Assembly: GCA_965116595.1 (NCBI GenBank)
Contig: OZ220708.1
Coordinates: 1,550,001-1,614,000, forward strand
Source of the DNA: G963663315 sp963668255
GTDB taxonomy: Bacteria > Pseudomonadota > Gammaproteobacteria > Arenicellales > Poriferihabitantaceae
DNA: 64,000 nt
Reading direction: 5' to 3'
The notes under the pieces were generated by a model. That model was given only the letters and a program-made list of their open reading frames with translations, was not told where the DNA came from and did not search any database. Positions 18,095 through 27,256 of this stretch are shown here, piece by piece. Numbering within the stretch: position 1 is the stretch's first letter; each line of letters begins with the position of its first letter. A program made the translations under genes and the position numbers.

Positions 18095-19398
18095 ATGAAA
18101 ACGAAAAACAGATGTACTGATCCAGCAAAAAGAGCGACCCTGAAGAAAGCGGGAACGGTGGCGGCGCTCGTTGCCACGGCCCAGTTCAACCCTGCAACGA
18201 CAGCCTGGGTATCCGGCTCTGATCTGCCCATCAAGGTTGGAATGCAATTACACAGAACCGGGATTGGCGCTTCCTACGGCAGGTGGTATGAGCGAACTGC
18301 ATCGGCTGCAGCCAGGATCATAAACGACGAAGGCGGGATTAACGGCCGTCCGCTTGAACTGGTGATCGAGGATGATGGCACGGACCCCAGGCGCGGCGCT
18401 GAAGTGATTGAAAAATTTGCTACCCTGCATAAAGTGGACGTTGCATACGGCACCCTGTTTTCCCATGTCGTCATCGGATCTCCCCTCGGGCCGGGGAACT
18501 GAAACTACCCTATTTTGTGGTATCCGAGGGTCATCACGTTGCATCGGGCGGTCTGAATCGTTATGTATTCCAGCCCGGAATAACCGATGTCAGATCCCAG
18601 GTTATTTCGATGGCGCCCTGGGTGTCGGAAAATCTGGGCAAGAAGGTCACGATGATCTTCCCGGACTTTGCCTTCGGTCATGACCATCGGGATTATTTTT
18701 CCGCCGCTATCAGGGAACAGGGCGGCGAAGTGCTTGAACTGATTGCGGTTCCTCCCACCGAATCCTCGTTTACCAGGTATCTGCCCAGAATACCCTCCGG
18801 CACCGAAGTGCTATACCACGTTATGGTCGGACCGGGGGTGCTCACATTCGTCAAGGAAATGGGCCAGCATTTCGGCAGTAATCGTCCGCAGATCTTTGGT
18901 TTTATCGATTCTCTGGAGGCGGTTGATCTGGCCACACCCCAGCTTGAGTTTCTGGAAGGGACCCACTTCTGGGAAGCGAACCCCCGTTATGCCCAGACCA
19001 CGCAAAGTGAGTATGATCGTTTTTATCGTCAGGCTGTAGGCGTGGATCAAAACGGCGCCAGCGTGAACGACGCCCGGGATGTATCGACCTATTCCCACAT
19101 GTTCGGTTGTTGGGAAACCCTGTTCATTATCAAACAGGCGATGGAAATGAGCGGCTATTCGGATCAAAGTGCGGCGCACAAAAAAGCGCTGATTGAAGCT
19201 ACGGAATCATTGCAGAAATTTGCCGAAGGCAGGAATCATCCCCAGGGTGACAAGGTTTTCAATGGCAGGATTCACCAGAGCTTCGGCCATCAGTATATCT
19301 CCCGGGTTGAAGGAGGCCGCCTCAATGTGGTTCACAGGACATCCATCGAAGATGGCCTGTACGAACCCGAGGGCGACTACACCCTGATGGAGCTTTAG
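18095..19398 (+). pseudogene. Liv-type ABC transporter substrate-binding protein, interrupted by a frameshift
   Basis: The gene starts at an ATG with a strong AGGAGG site at 18083. The first frame runs to a stop after codon 136 (about 18502). The second frame takes up the same protein from about 18485 and ends at 19398. The protein reads smoothly across if one base is added near 18481: the join becomes VIGSAPRAGELKLPYF, as expected for this family. The N-terminus has KRATLKKAG followed by a hydrophobic stretch, a Tat-like or Sec signal. The product would bind an amino-acid-like or amide ligand for the permease genes that follow. A true mutation and a sequencing or assembly error are both possible. 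Confidence 0.85.
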
Positions 19399-19415
19399 AT
19401 ATTCTGCGTCCGGAC

Positions 19416-19441
19416 GGCCCACCCCGGAAACGGGGTGGGCC
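19416..19441 (+). promoter_or_regulatory. Perfect 11-bp GAAA-loop hairpin between binding-protein gene and permease gene
   Basis: GGCCCACCCCG (19416-19426) and CGGGGTGGGCC (19431-19441) flank a GAAA tetraloop. The hairpin lies 17 bp after the binding-protein stop. No U-run follows, so it is more likely an mRNA-stabilising or attenuating element that lowers permease expression than a full terminator. Confidence 0.7.
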
Positions 19442-19496
19442 GGCGCGTCGGTCAGCATCCTGTATTCCAACAAGCTGAAAAACCCTCAGGCTCTTT

Positions 19497-20378
19497 GTGG
19501 ATTTCGGACCATTCCTGATTCTCGCTTCCCTGGAAGGGCTGGTGCAGTCGGCGGTACTGAGCCTGACGGCGCTGGGATTGTGCCTGGTGTTCGGAGTCAT
19601 GCGCATCGTCAATGTCGCGCATGGGGAGTTTTACATGCTTGGCGCCGTCCTGGCCTGGTGGATTACCAGTTTGTCGCCGATTCATCCTGCCCTGGGATTC
19701 CTGGCTGCTCTGTTGATCGGTCCGGCCCTGGTAGGAATCATTGCTTATTGCACCGAAAGACTGGTACTTAAAAAACTCGACTACAACCCTGAAGCCACTA
19801 TCGTTGCCACGATAGGGGTTTTGTATATTTTGCAGCAATCCGCCTTGCTGATGTTCGGCCCCGATGCCAGACCAGTGCTGCCGCCATTGTATTTCCGGGT
19901 CGAATTTCCCTGGTTCGGCTACTCCGGTTACAAGCTCCTGGTCGTTGCCATGGCCATTGTTATCCTGCTGGGCAGTTGGTATGTACTCAGCCGCACCCGG
20001 GCAGGCCTGATCATGCGGGCGACACAGATCGATGGTGAAATGGCACAGGCCTTCGGCATTCCCGTGAACCTTGTCTATGGCTGGGTTTTCGCTGTGGGAG
20101 CCATGTTTGCGGCGCTGGCTGCGGTTCTCATTGTTCCCATTCGCCAGGCCCACTATCTGATGGGTCTCGATCCGTTGCTGATGTCATTTATCGTGGTCAT
20201 TACAGGCGGGCTTGGGAGCATCCGCGGAACCATGATTGCGGCGATTGTCATAGGCATGAGCGATGGCATCATTTCCATGCTCTTTTCCCCCACTCTGGCC
20301 AAGATGGCCGCGACATTTCTGGTTGCCATGGTGCTGGTATTCAAGCCCGAAGGGCTTTTCGGGATTAAAGAACGATGA
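19497..20378 (+). CDS. livH: Branched-chain amino acid-type ABC transporter permease LivH
   Basis: A 293-residue membrane protein of the LivH family with about eight hydrophobic segments. Family segments are GLCLVFGVMRIVNVAHGEFYMLGA near the N-terminus (given here only as landmarks GVMRIVNVAHGE) and VITGGLGSIRGTMIAAIVIG near the C-terminus. The start is GTG at 19497 with a weak ribosome site. Its last four bases overlap the livM start (ATGA), so the two permease subunits are translationally coupled. Substrate cannot be read from the permease; Liv-type systems also import urea, amides and other small ligands. Confidence 0.9.
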   Translation: MDFGPFLILASLEGLVQSAVLSLTALGLCLVFGVMRIVNVAHGEFYMLGAVLAWWITSLSPIHPALGFLAALLIGPALVGIIAYCTERLVLKKLDYNPEATIVATIGVLYILQQSALLMFGPDARPVLPPLYFRVEFPWFGYSGYKLLVVAMAIVILLGSWYVLSRTRAGLIMRATQIDGEMAQAFGIPVNLVYGWVFAVGAMFAALAAVLIVPIRQAHYLMGLDPLLMSFIVVITGGLGSIRGTMIAAIVIGMSDGIISMLFSPTLAKMAATFLVAMVLVFKPEGLFGIKER

Positions 20379-21337
20379 AAGCGATTACAGGAAAGAAATC
20401 CCTCCTGCTCCATGCCATGGTCATTGTGGTTCTGTTTTGCCTGCAGTTCGTCCTGTCGGAATACCATCATCTCACCGCTACCCGGATAATGGTCCTGGCG
20501 GTTTTTGCCATGGGATTCAATGTCCTTTTCGGCTATACCGGATTGCTCAGCCTCGGCCATGCCATGTTTTTCGCTACCGGGCTCTATGCCGCAGGCCTGA
20601 CCGTCTATCATCTGGGATGGGATGTGCTGCCAGCATTCGTTTTCGCCATATTCACAGGCGCCCTCGTCTCTGCAGTGATCGGCGCCATCGCATTGCGTAC
20701 CCGTGGTGTGGCATTCATGATTGTCACGTTGATGTTTGCCCAGGTGGCTTACCTGGCCACCTTGTATTTCACGACTTATACCCGGGGTGATGAAGGACTG
20801 GTCCTTCCGGAGCAGGCGCGAAGCATGGAGTTTATGGGGTTGCAGTTAAACCTGACAGATCCTGCCACCCGCTATTTTATTGCGTTGGCCCTGCTGACAG
20901 TCTGCCTGATCATCGTTTATCGCCTGGTCAATGGTCCTACGGGCAGGGCATTGATCGCAATCCGGGAAAACGAAGACAGAACCCGTATGCTTGGCTACAA
21001 TACCTTTGCCATAAAGCTCAAGGCTGTGGTCATCTCGGGAACACTGTCCGCTGCCGCAGGCGCCACCTATGCCCTGTTATTTGCCTATATCGGATCAACT
21101 TTCGCAAGCTTCCAGTATTCCATCGATGCCCTGTTGTTCACCCTTGTGGGGGGCGCCGGTACTATCCTGGGCCCATTGCTAGGCAGTTTCATGATGTTCT
21201 ACCTGATTGATACCGCCAGTAACTATACTTCTGCCTGGTTGCTTGTCACCGGGATAGTACTCATATTTCTCATCCTTTATTTTCCCAAAGGAATTCTCGG
21301 CACCGTGCGGGAACGTTGGATAACCTGGTTGCCGTAA
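20375..21337 (+). CDS. livM: Branched-chain amino acid-type ABC transporter permease LivM
   Basis: A 320-residue partner permease with about nine membrane segments. The signatures NVLFGYTGLLSLGHAMFFA and GRALIAIRENEDRTRMLGYN, which contacts the ATPases, are typical of LivM. It overlaps livH at its start and livG at its end (TAATG at 21335-21339), so the operon is tightly packed. The protein is complete and of normal length. Confidence 0.92.
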   Translation: MKAITGKKSLLLHAMVIVVLFCLQFVLSEYHHLTATRIMVLAVFAMGFNVLFGYTGLLSLGHAMFFATGLYAAGLTVYHLGWDVLPAFVFAIFTGALVSAVIGAIALRTRGVAFMIVTLMFAQVAYLATLYFTTYTRGDEGLVLPEQARSMEFMGLQLNLTDPATRYFIALALLTVCLIIVYRLVNGPTGRALIAIRENEDRTRMLGYNTFAIKLKAVVISGTLSAAAGATYALLFAYIGSTFASFQYSIDALLFTLVGGAGTILGPLLGSFMMFYLIDTASNYTSAWLLVTGIVLIFLILYFPKGILGTVRERWITWLP

Positions 21338-22071
21338 TGCTTATCGAAACACGTAACCTGTCCCGGTCGTTTGGTGGATTACAGGCTGTCCGGAGTGTGG
21401 ATTTCTCGGTTGACGCTGGCGAGGTGAGGTCAATCATCGGTCCCAATGGCGCAGGAAAGACCACCCTGGCCAGCCTCATATCCGGTAGATTGTCACCGGA
21501 TAATGGGTTAATCCGGTTTTCCGGAAAAGAAGTCACGTCTTTACCGACATGGCGGAGAGTGCGACTCGGCATTGCTTATACATTTCAGATTACCAGCATC
21601 TATCCGGCCCTGTCGGTTTTTGAGAATGTCGCCATCGCTGCACAGCTTCGGATGCAACCTGGACAATCATCTGATGCTGTGAGCCCGACCCGGTCTATAA
21701 AGGATATCGTGTCCGAGTGTCTGGGGAGGGCAGGATTGGACATTGACCCACGGCAAAAAGCGGGAGAAACAGCCTACGGTCACCAACGGCTGCTGGAAAT
21801 AGCCATGGGGCTGGCATTACGCCCATTACTTCTGATACTGGATGAGCCCACCCAAGGATTATCTGACGGGGAAACGGAAGAGTTTAAATCCCTGATCCGG
21901 GAAATCAGGCAATTCACCACAATCCTGCTGATTGAACATAATGTCCCGGTGGTCACTTCTCTGTCGGACCGGATTACGGTAATGAATCAGGGCGCCATAC
22001 TTGCCGAAGGCACACCCGATGAAATCCAGCGCAACGAGGTGGTCCAGACTGCCTACCTGGGGCGTGCCTGA
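21337..22071 (+). CDS. livG: ABC transporter ATPase LivG
   Basis: A 244-residue ATPase. Walker A is GPNGAGKTTLA (about residue 37), Walker B is LLLILDEPTQGLS, and the switch histidine is in LLIEHNV. The usual LSGG signature is replaced by a divergent segment (AYGHQRLLEIAMGLA), as is common in LivG. I chose the ATG at 21337 overlapping the livM stop, in place of a TTG at 21316. It forms a heterodimer with LivF. Confidence 0.92.
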   Translation: MLIETRNLSRSFGGLQAVRSVDFSVDAGEVRSIIGPNGAGKTTLASLISGRLSPDNGLIRFSGKEVTSLPTWRRVRLGIAYTFQITSIYPALSVFENVAIAAQLRMQPGQSSDAVSPTRSIKDIVSECLGRAGLDIDPRQKAGETAYGHQRLLEIAMGLALRPLLLILDEPTQGLSDGETEEFKSLIREIRQFTTILLIEHNVPVVTSLSDRITVMNQGAILAEGTPDEIQRNEVVQTAYLGRA

Positions 22072-22076
22072 GCGCC

Positions 22077-22787
22077 ATGTTTTCAGCAAGCCGGGTCAGC
22101 GCTGGTTATACTTCCGGCAGTAACGTGATCAGGGATGTTTCACTTGAACTGGAAAGAGGAAAAGTGCTTTGCCTGCTGGGCCGAAACGGCGCCGGAAAAA
22201 CATCATTGTTAAAAACGATCATGGGTCTGATGCCATTTCGCTCAGGGGAAATCTTACTGAATGGGCTCGAGTTGACAGCCATGAAGGCTCACCAGATACC
22301 CGCTAACGGGGTGGGTTATGTTCCCCAGGGAAGACGTCTGTTTGCTGAACTTACCGTGGCGGAGAATCTTGAAATCGGCTTGTTGCTGAAAAAACAGGAT
22401 AAGCTCCTTCTGGATCAGGCGCTGGACCTGTTCCCTGCTCTTGGAGCGCGGCTTAAACAGGTTTCCGGCACGCTGAGCGGAGGGGAACAACAAATGCTGG
22501 CCATGGCAAGGGCATTGTGTCTTCATCCTTCTCTACTGCTGCTGGATGAGCCCACCGAAGGGTTGATGCCCTCCATGATTTCAACTATCCGCAACGTCAT
22601 CAGCAGACTCGCCGGGGAAGGGGTTGCCATACTTCTCGTGGAACAACGAATCGATGCCGTACTGGGAGTCGCTGACCGCATTGCATTTATGGAGAATGGG
22701 ATTCTGCATAAACCCCTTGATGTGGCGGAAGTGGAACATGATGAAGAGTTGGTCAGGCGATATATCGGTATTGGACGGGCTGATTGA
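22077..22787 (+). CDS. livF: ABC transporter ATPase LivF
   Basis: A 236-residue ATPase. Walker A is GRNGAGKTSLLK, the signature is LSGGEQQMLAMARAL, Walker B is LLLLDEPTEGL, and the switch segment is LLVEQRID. It begins 5 bp after livG and ends overlapping the next gene by four bases. Complete and of normal length, so apart from the binding protein the transporter looks intact. Confidence 0.92.
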   Translation: MFSASRVSAGYTSGSNVIRDVSLELERGKVLCLLGRNGAGKTSLLKTIMGLMPFRSGEILLNGLELTAMKAHQIPANGVGYVPQGRRLFAELTVAENLEIGLLLKKQDKLLLDQALDLFPALGARLKQVSGTLSGGEQQMLAMARALCLHPSLLLLDEPTEGLMPSMISTIRNVISRLAGEGVAILLVEQRIDAVLGVADRIAFMENGILHKPLDVAEVEHDEELVRRYIGIGRAD

Positions 22788-24196
22788 AATCTGAATTTCC
22801 AAAACTGTTGTTACTTGCTGGCTGGAGCTTCTGCCCGGCTGATGTTTTGGCCCACAGCGCCGAACGCGGGCTGATTCTGCTGCTGCCGACGGAACTTTAT
22901 ATAATCGGCGGAGCGCTGGCCGTTTTGCTGTCTTTTATTATGTTAGCCGTCATCCCTCATGGTTTTATCAAACGCCTGTCCGGTTTCAGCCAGCCACTAA
23001 AAGGAATTTCCGGGCTGCCCGTTATTCCATTCAGCCTGGGGTCTTTTCTGGTACTTGCCTTTTTGATCATCACGGGATTCTACGGGTCAAGGGACCCATT
23101 GCTTAATCCCCTGCCCATCACAACCTGGACACTATTTTGGGTCCTGTTTACTCTCCTTCAATGTATTACGGGTAATCTCTGGACCCACGTCAACCCCTGG
23201 AGTGGTATAGCCTGGGGTATCCGACGAATTTTTTACCTCAAGTCCCGATATGCTTCACTACCGGAAGGCCTCGGATATTTACCGGGGATCATCCTGTTTG
23301 CTGGATTTGCCTGGTTTGAACTGGTCGACCCTGCTCCTGAAGACCCCCACCGACTTGCCTGGATGATTTTGCTCTATTGGCTGATCAACCTGATTGCGGT
23401 ACTGGTCTGCGGCGAGGACAAATGGTTTGAGCGTGGCGAGCCTTTTTCCATTTTCTTCCGCCTGATCGGGAAACTTTCTCCATTGCAACCCACCGGCAAT
23501 GACGCCAGCGGCAAAATCAGGATTGTCGTTCCCGGGTTAACCATGGGCGCCCAGCCTGCCCTGCCTCTTTCCGGAACGCTTTTCGTACTGTTGACCCTGA
23601 GCACTGTTTCCTTTGACGGCCTTTCAGGAACATTCTTCTGGTTGGGTATGATTGGAGTCAACCCGCTGGAGTTCCCTGGCAGAAGTGCAGTGATACCCGA
23701 CAATACCCTGGGGTTGCTGGGTGGATTCGGGTTGCTGGTTTTTCTGTACTTGGCGTGCGTATATGCGGGCTGGAAAATGGCGGGGTCAAAAGCCGGCTTT
23801 GTGGAGGTCGCCGGGAGACTGGTGTACTCCATTATTCCCATATCCCTGGTATTTCATTGCGCTCACTACCTGACCCGGGTTCTGGTCAACGTTCAGTATG
23901 CTTTTCTTGCCTGGAATGATCCGTTATCCCAGGGCTTGAACATACTCGGCGCCAGTAACTTTCACGTCACCACTTCATTTTTCAATCATCTGGATGCGGT
24001 GGCCGTGATTTGGGGAGTGCAGACGGCGGTCATCGCCCTTGGGCATGTGATTGGTGTTTTCATCGCCCACGTTATCGCACTGGACATTTATCAATCCCCA
24101 CGGGTCGCGGTAAAGAGCCAGGTGTTCCCGGCCATACTGATGGTAGGCTATACGGTGTTTGGATTATGGCTGTTGTCGACTCCGGCTGTCGGATGA
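22784..24196 (+). CDS. Unrecognised polytopic membrane protein at the end of the Liv operon
   Basis: A 470-residue protein with an N-terminal signal-like stretch (residues about 5-24) and roughly 11 hydrophobic segments. I do not recognise a named family. Landmarks are LPTELYIIGGALAVLLSF near residue 35, GNLWTHVNPWSGIAWG near 125, GMIGVNPLEFPGRS near 290 and a histidine-bearing stretch FHCAHYLTRVLVNVQY near 360. The start is TTG at 22784 inside the livF end, so it is translationally coupled to the transporter. It could be a membrane partner of the transporter or an enzyme acting on the imported compound. Confidence 0.7.
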   Translation: MKSEFPKLLLLAGWSFCPADVLAHSAERGLILLLPTELYIIGGALAVLLSFIMLAVIPHGFIKRLSGFSQPLKGISGLPVIPFSLGSFLVLAFLIITGFYGSRDPLLNPLPITTWTLFWVLFTLLQCITGNLWTHVNPWSGIAWGIRRIFYLKSRYASLPEGLGYLPGIILFAGFAWFELVDPAPEDPHRLAWMILLYWLINLIAVLVCGEDKWFERGEPFSIFFRLIGKLSPLQPTGNDASGKIRIVVPGLTMGAQPALPLSGTLFVLLTLSTVSFDGLSGTFFWLGMIGVNPLEFPGRSAVIPDNTLGLLGGFGLLVFLYLACVYAGWKMAGSKAGFVEVAGRLVYSIIPISLVFHCAHYLTRVLVNVQYAFLAWNDPLSQGLNILGASNFHVTTSFFNHLDAVAVIWGVQTAVIALGHVIGVFIAHVIALDIYQSPRVAVKSQVFPAILMVGYTVFGLWLLSTPAVG

Positions 24197-24238
24197 TGGT
24201 CGGGGTTATTCCGCGAAAATTTCAGCGAGGAGAGACAC

Positions 24239-25675
24239 ATGAAACCTGAAACATTCCGCCGGGAAGCGCATGAACTGATCGACTGGATCTGTGACTACCG
24301 CGAGAGGATCGAAGCGCGCCCGGTGCGGGCACAGGTCGCTCCGGGTGATGTCCGCGAGGCGCTGCCGGCTGCTCCGCCGGAGCAGCCGGAACCCTTCGCC
24401 GACGTGCTGCGGGATCTCGAGGCCTTGGTGGCGCCGGGCATTACCCAGGTGCAGCATCCCATGCATTTCGGCTGGTTTCCCTCCAATGCCCCGCCGGCCT
24501 CGGTGCTGGGTGATTTCGCCAGTTCCGGCCTCGGCGCCCTGGGGATCTCCTGGGAAAGCTGCCCCGCCCTCACCGAGGTGGAAGAGGTGGTGTGTGACTG
24601 GATGCGCCAACTGGCGGGACTGTCGGCGCAGTGGGAAGGCACGATCCATGACACCGCGTCCACCGCTTGCCTTAGCGCCATGATCCTGGCCCGGGAAAAG
24701 GCTACCGGCTATAGCGAAGTCCGGGGCGGGCTGCAGCAGGCGGATGGCCCGCTCATTGTCTACACCACGGACGAAGCTCATTCCTCGGTCCGCAAGGCGG
24801 CGCTGCTCGCAGGATTCGGCGCGGATAATATTCGCCGGGTTCCGATGGATGTCCGCACCCGCGCCATGCAGCCAGCCGCGCTGGAAGTCATGATCGACCG
24901 GGATCTGGCCGGTGGCGCCATTCCCGCCATGGTCGTGGCTTCGGTGGGCTCCACCGGCGTCACCGCGATGGATCCGGTGGCGGCCATGGCGGAATGCGCC
25001 AGTCGCAACGGCATCTGGCTCCATGTCGATGCCGCCATGGCCGGCTCCGCCATGCTGCTGCCCGAGTGCCGCCACCTCTGGCAGGGTGTCGAGGGCGCCG
25101 ACTCAATTTCGTGGAATCCGCACAAGTGGATGGGCACCATCCTTGACTGCGCCCTGTTCTACGTGCGGGATCCCGAACACCTGATCCGGGTGATGTCCAC
25201 CAATCCGAGTTACCTCCGCTCCAGCGTGGACGGGGAGGTGAAGCAGTACCGGGACTGGGGCATCCCCTTGGGACGGCGCTTCCGGGCGTTGAAGCTCTGG
25301 TTTCACCTGCGCCTCGACGGCGCCGCGGCGATCCGCCGGCGGCTGCGCAGGGATCTCGACAATGCCCGCTGGCTGGCGGCGCAGGTTGCGGCCGAACCCC
25401 GCTGGGAGGTGGCGGCGCCGGTCACCCTGCAGACCGTGTGCGTTCTGCACCGGCCGCCCGGTCTCGCCGGGGAGGCGCTGGATGCGCATACCCTGGGCTG
25501 GGTGGATGCCATCAACCGATCCGGGGCCGCGTTCCTGTCCCCGGCGAAGATCGACGATCGCTGGATCGTGCGGGTATCCATCGGCGTCGAGGCCACCGAA
25601 CGCCATCACGTGGAGGCGCTCTGGAACCTCGTCCGGGAAACCGCCGCCCTGGTGGATATCAATGGCGAACAGTGA
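24239..25675 (+). CDS. Aromatic-L-amino-acid decarboxylase family PLP enzyme
   Basis: A 478-residue group II decarboxylase, the length of plant and bacterial aromatic amino acid decarboxylases. The PLP lysine is in SWNPHKWMG (about residue 300), the aspartate in LHVDAAMAG, and the stacking histidine in TTDEAHSS. The N-terminal region GITQVQHPMHFGWFPSN is the usual substrate cleft. The reaction is decarboxylation of tryptophan, tyrosine or DOPA, or for some members oxidative deamination to the aldehyde. A good ribosome site (GAGGAGAG) precedes the ATG. Base composition is clearly richer in G+C than the Liv genes before it. Confidence 0.88.
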   Translation: MKPETFRREAHELIDWICDYRERIEARPVRAQVAPGDVREALPAAPPEQPEPFADVLRDLEALVAPGITQVQHPMHFGWFPSNAPPASVLGDFASSGLGALGISWESCPALTEVEEVVCDWMRQLAGLSAQWEGTIHDTASTACLSAMILAREKATGYSEVRGGLQQADGPLIVYTTDEAHSSVRKAALLAGFGADNIRRVPMDVRTRAMQPAALEVMIDRDLAGGAIPAMVVASVGSTGVTAMDPVAAMAECASRNGIWLHVDAAMAGSAMLLPECRHLWQGVEGADSISWNPHKWMGTILDCALFYVRDPEHLIRVMSTNPSYLRSSVDGEVKQYRDWGIPLGRRFRALKLWFHLRLDGAAAIRRRLRRDLDNARWLAAQVAAEPRWEVAAPVTLQTVCVLHRPPGLAGEALDAHTLGWVDAINRSGAAFLSPAKIDDRWIVRVSIGVEATERHHVEALWNLVRETAALVDINGEQ

Positions 25676-26330
25676 GAGGATCAACGCCGCGACGCTCTAC
25701 TATGCCCACGACCCGATGTGCTCCTGGTGCTGGGCATTCGCGCCGGCCTTTGAGGCGCTGGAGACCTCCCTGTCGCCGGTGATCGGTGACCGGCTACAGA
25801 TCCGGAAGTTACTGGGCGGCCTCGCCCCGGACAGCGACGCGCCGATGCCGGAATCAATGCAGCAGTTCCTGCAGCGAACCTGGGCAACGATTCAGCAACG
25901 GGTACCGGGTACTGCATTCAATTTTGATTTCTGGACCCGATGTCGGCCATGCCGCTCCACCTGGCCCGCCTGCCGCGCTGTCATTGCGGCTCGGGCCCAG
26001 GGGGCAAACCGGGACACCGCTATGAATCGGGCGATCCAGCGGGCCTACTACCGGGATGCGCGCAACCCGTCCGAGCGGGATACCCTGATAGCGCTGGCTG
26101 GAGAGATTGACCTGGATGTGCCGCGTTTTGCCGCCGACCTGGATGCGCCGCACACCCGAGCCGCCCATACGGTGGAAATGGATCTGGCGCGGCATCTGGG
26201 TGTCCGGGGATTCCCCGGCCTGATCCTGGTGGACGGTGACCAGGCGCGGGAAATCAGGGTGGATTTTTACGGGCCGACTGCGATGCAGGCACAGGTGACG
26301 GCGCTTGTGGAGGACGGCCGCACAGATTGA
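25662..26330 (+). CDS. DsbA-family thiol oxidoreductase-like protein
   Basis: A 222-residue protein of the DsbA/FrnE type. The redox motif is CSWCW in HDPMCSWCWAFAPAFEA near residue 20, and the cis-proline loop is GVRGFPGLIL near 185. A further pair of cysteines lies in CRPCRSTWPAC near 95. No signal peptide is visible, so it is probably cytoplasmic like FrnE. The ATG at 25662 overlaps the decarboxylase gene by 14 bp, so the two are coupled. It shares the high G+C composition of its neighbours. Confidence 0.82.
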   Translation: MANSERINAATLYYAHDPMCSWCWAFAPAFEALETSLSPVIGDRLQIRKLLGGLAPDSDAPMPESMQQFLQRTWATIQQRVPGTAFNFDFWTRCRPCRSTWPACRAVIAARAQGANRDTAMNRAIQRAYYRDARNPSERDTLIALAGEIDLDVPRFAADLDAPHTRAAHTVEMDLARHLGVRGFPGLILVDGDQAREIRVDFYGPTAMQAQVTALVEDGRTD

Positions 26331-26358
26331 TCGGGCCGAACGGACCGCGGGCGGTTGG

Positions 26359-27207
26359 TTACCCGGGATCTTCGAAATCCCGGGCATCGTGGCGCTCGCG
26401 CAACAGCCCCGGATTGTCTGAAGAACGGTTGACGCGTTTTCCCCGCGCTACCGCAGGCCGCTCCCCGATCTCCCTGGCCCAGCGGTCAAGATGCTGGTAG
26501 GAGGCCGCATCCAGGAACTCCGCTGCTTCGTAGATGGAATTGAACATCAGTCGACCGTACCAGGGCCAGATGGCGATATCCGCCACGGTATACTCATCCC
26601 CGCAGATATAGCGGCGGTCCGCCAGATTGCGATCCAGCACATCCAGCTGCCGCTTGACCTCCATGGTATAGCGGTGGATCGGATATTCCATGAAATGGGG
26701 GGCGTACTTGTAGAAATGGCCAAAGCCGCCGCCGAGATACGGCGCGCTGCCCATCTGCCAGAAAAGCCACGACAGGCACTCGGCTCTCTGTGGAGCGCCT
26801 GTTGGCGCCAGCGCCTGAAACTTGTCCGCGAGATACCAGAGAATCGCGCCGGATTCGAAGATCCGCACGGGTTCTTCTCCACTGCAGTCCAGCAGGGCGG
26901 GGATTTTCGAGTTGGGATTGATCGCCACGAAATCGCTGCCGAACTGCTCGCCCTCGCCGATATCGATGTACCAGGCATCGTATTCCGCGCCCTGGTGGCC
27001 CGCCTCCAGCAACTCCTCCAGCATCACCGTGACCTTGATGCCGTTGGGAGTACCCAGGGAATACAGTTGCATCGGGTGATGGCTGCGGGGCAACTCCCGT
27101 TCATGAGTGGGACCGGCAACGGGACGGTTGATCCCGGCCCACTGGCCCCCGTTTCCCTGGTCCGGACGCCAGACTTTGGGCGGCTTCCAGGGGGATTCAT
27201 CTGTCAT
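26359..27207 (-). CDS. yghU: Glutathione S-transferase, YghU-like disulfide-bond oxidoreductase
   Basis: A 282-residue protein, close to the length of E. coli YghU. It has the long N-terminal lead (KPPKVWRPDQGNGGQWAGIN) and then the thioredoxin-fold domain with the YSLGTPNGIKV motif near residue 50; NPNSKIPALLD and ESGAILWYLAD follow. YghU binds two glutathione molecules and reduces disulfides. I chose the ATG at 27207, which has GGAGA in front; the reading frame extends upstream without support. It is read convergently to the DsbA-like gene and follows the glyoxalase gene. Confidence 0.88.
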   Translation of the reverse strand: MTDESPWKPPKVWRPDQGNGGQWAGINRPVAGPTHERELPRSHHPMQLYSLGTPNGIKVTVMLEELLEAGHQGAEYDAWYIDIGEGEQFGSDFVAINPNSKIPALLDCSGEEPVRIFESGAILWYLADKFQALAPTGAPQRAECLSWLFWQMGSAPYLGGGFGHFYKYAPHFMEYPIHRYTMEVKRQLDVLDRNLADRRYICGDEYTVADIAIWPWYGRLMFNSIYEAAEFLDAASYQHLDRWAREIGERPAVARGKRVNRSSDNPGLLRERHDARDFEDPG

Positions 27208-27256
27208 ATTCAATAGTTCTCCAGTGACTTGCAGAATGCCCGCGTGATCCGGGCGG

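Noticed and set aside
26362..26384. Hairpin CCCGGGAT/ATCCCGGG as a terminator between the DsbA-like and YghU-like genes
   Set aside because: The stem lies mainly inside the last codons of the YghU-like gene and has no T-run on either side; too weak to list as a feature.
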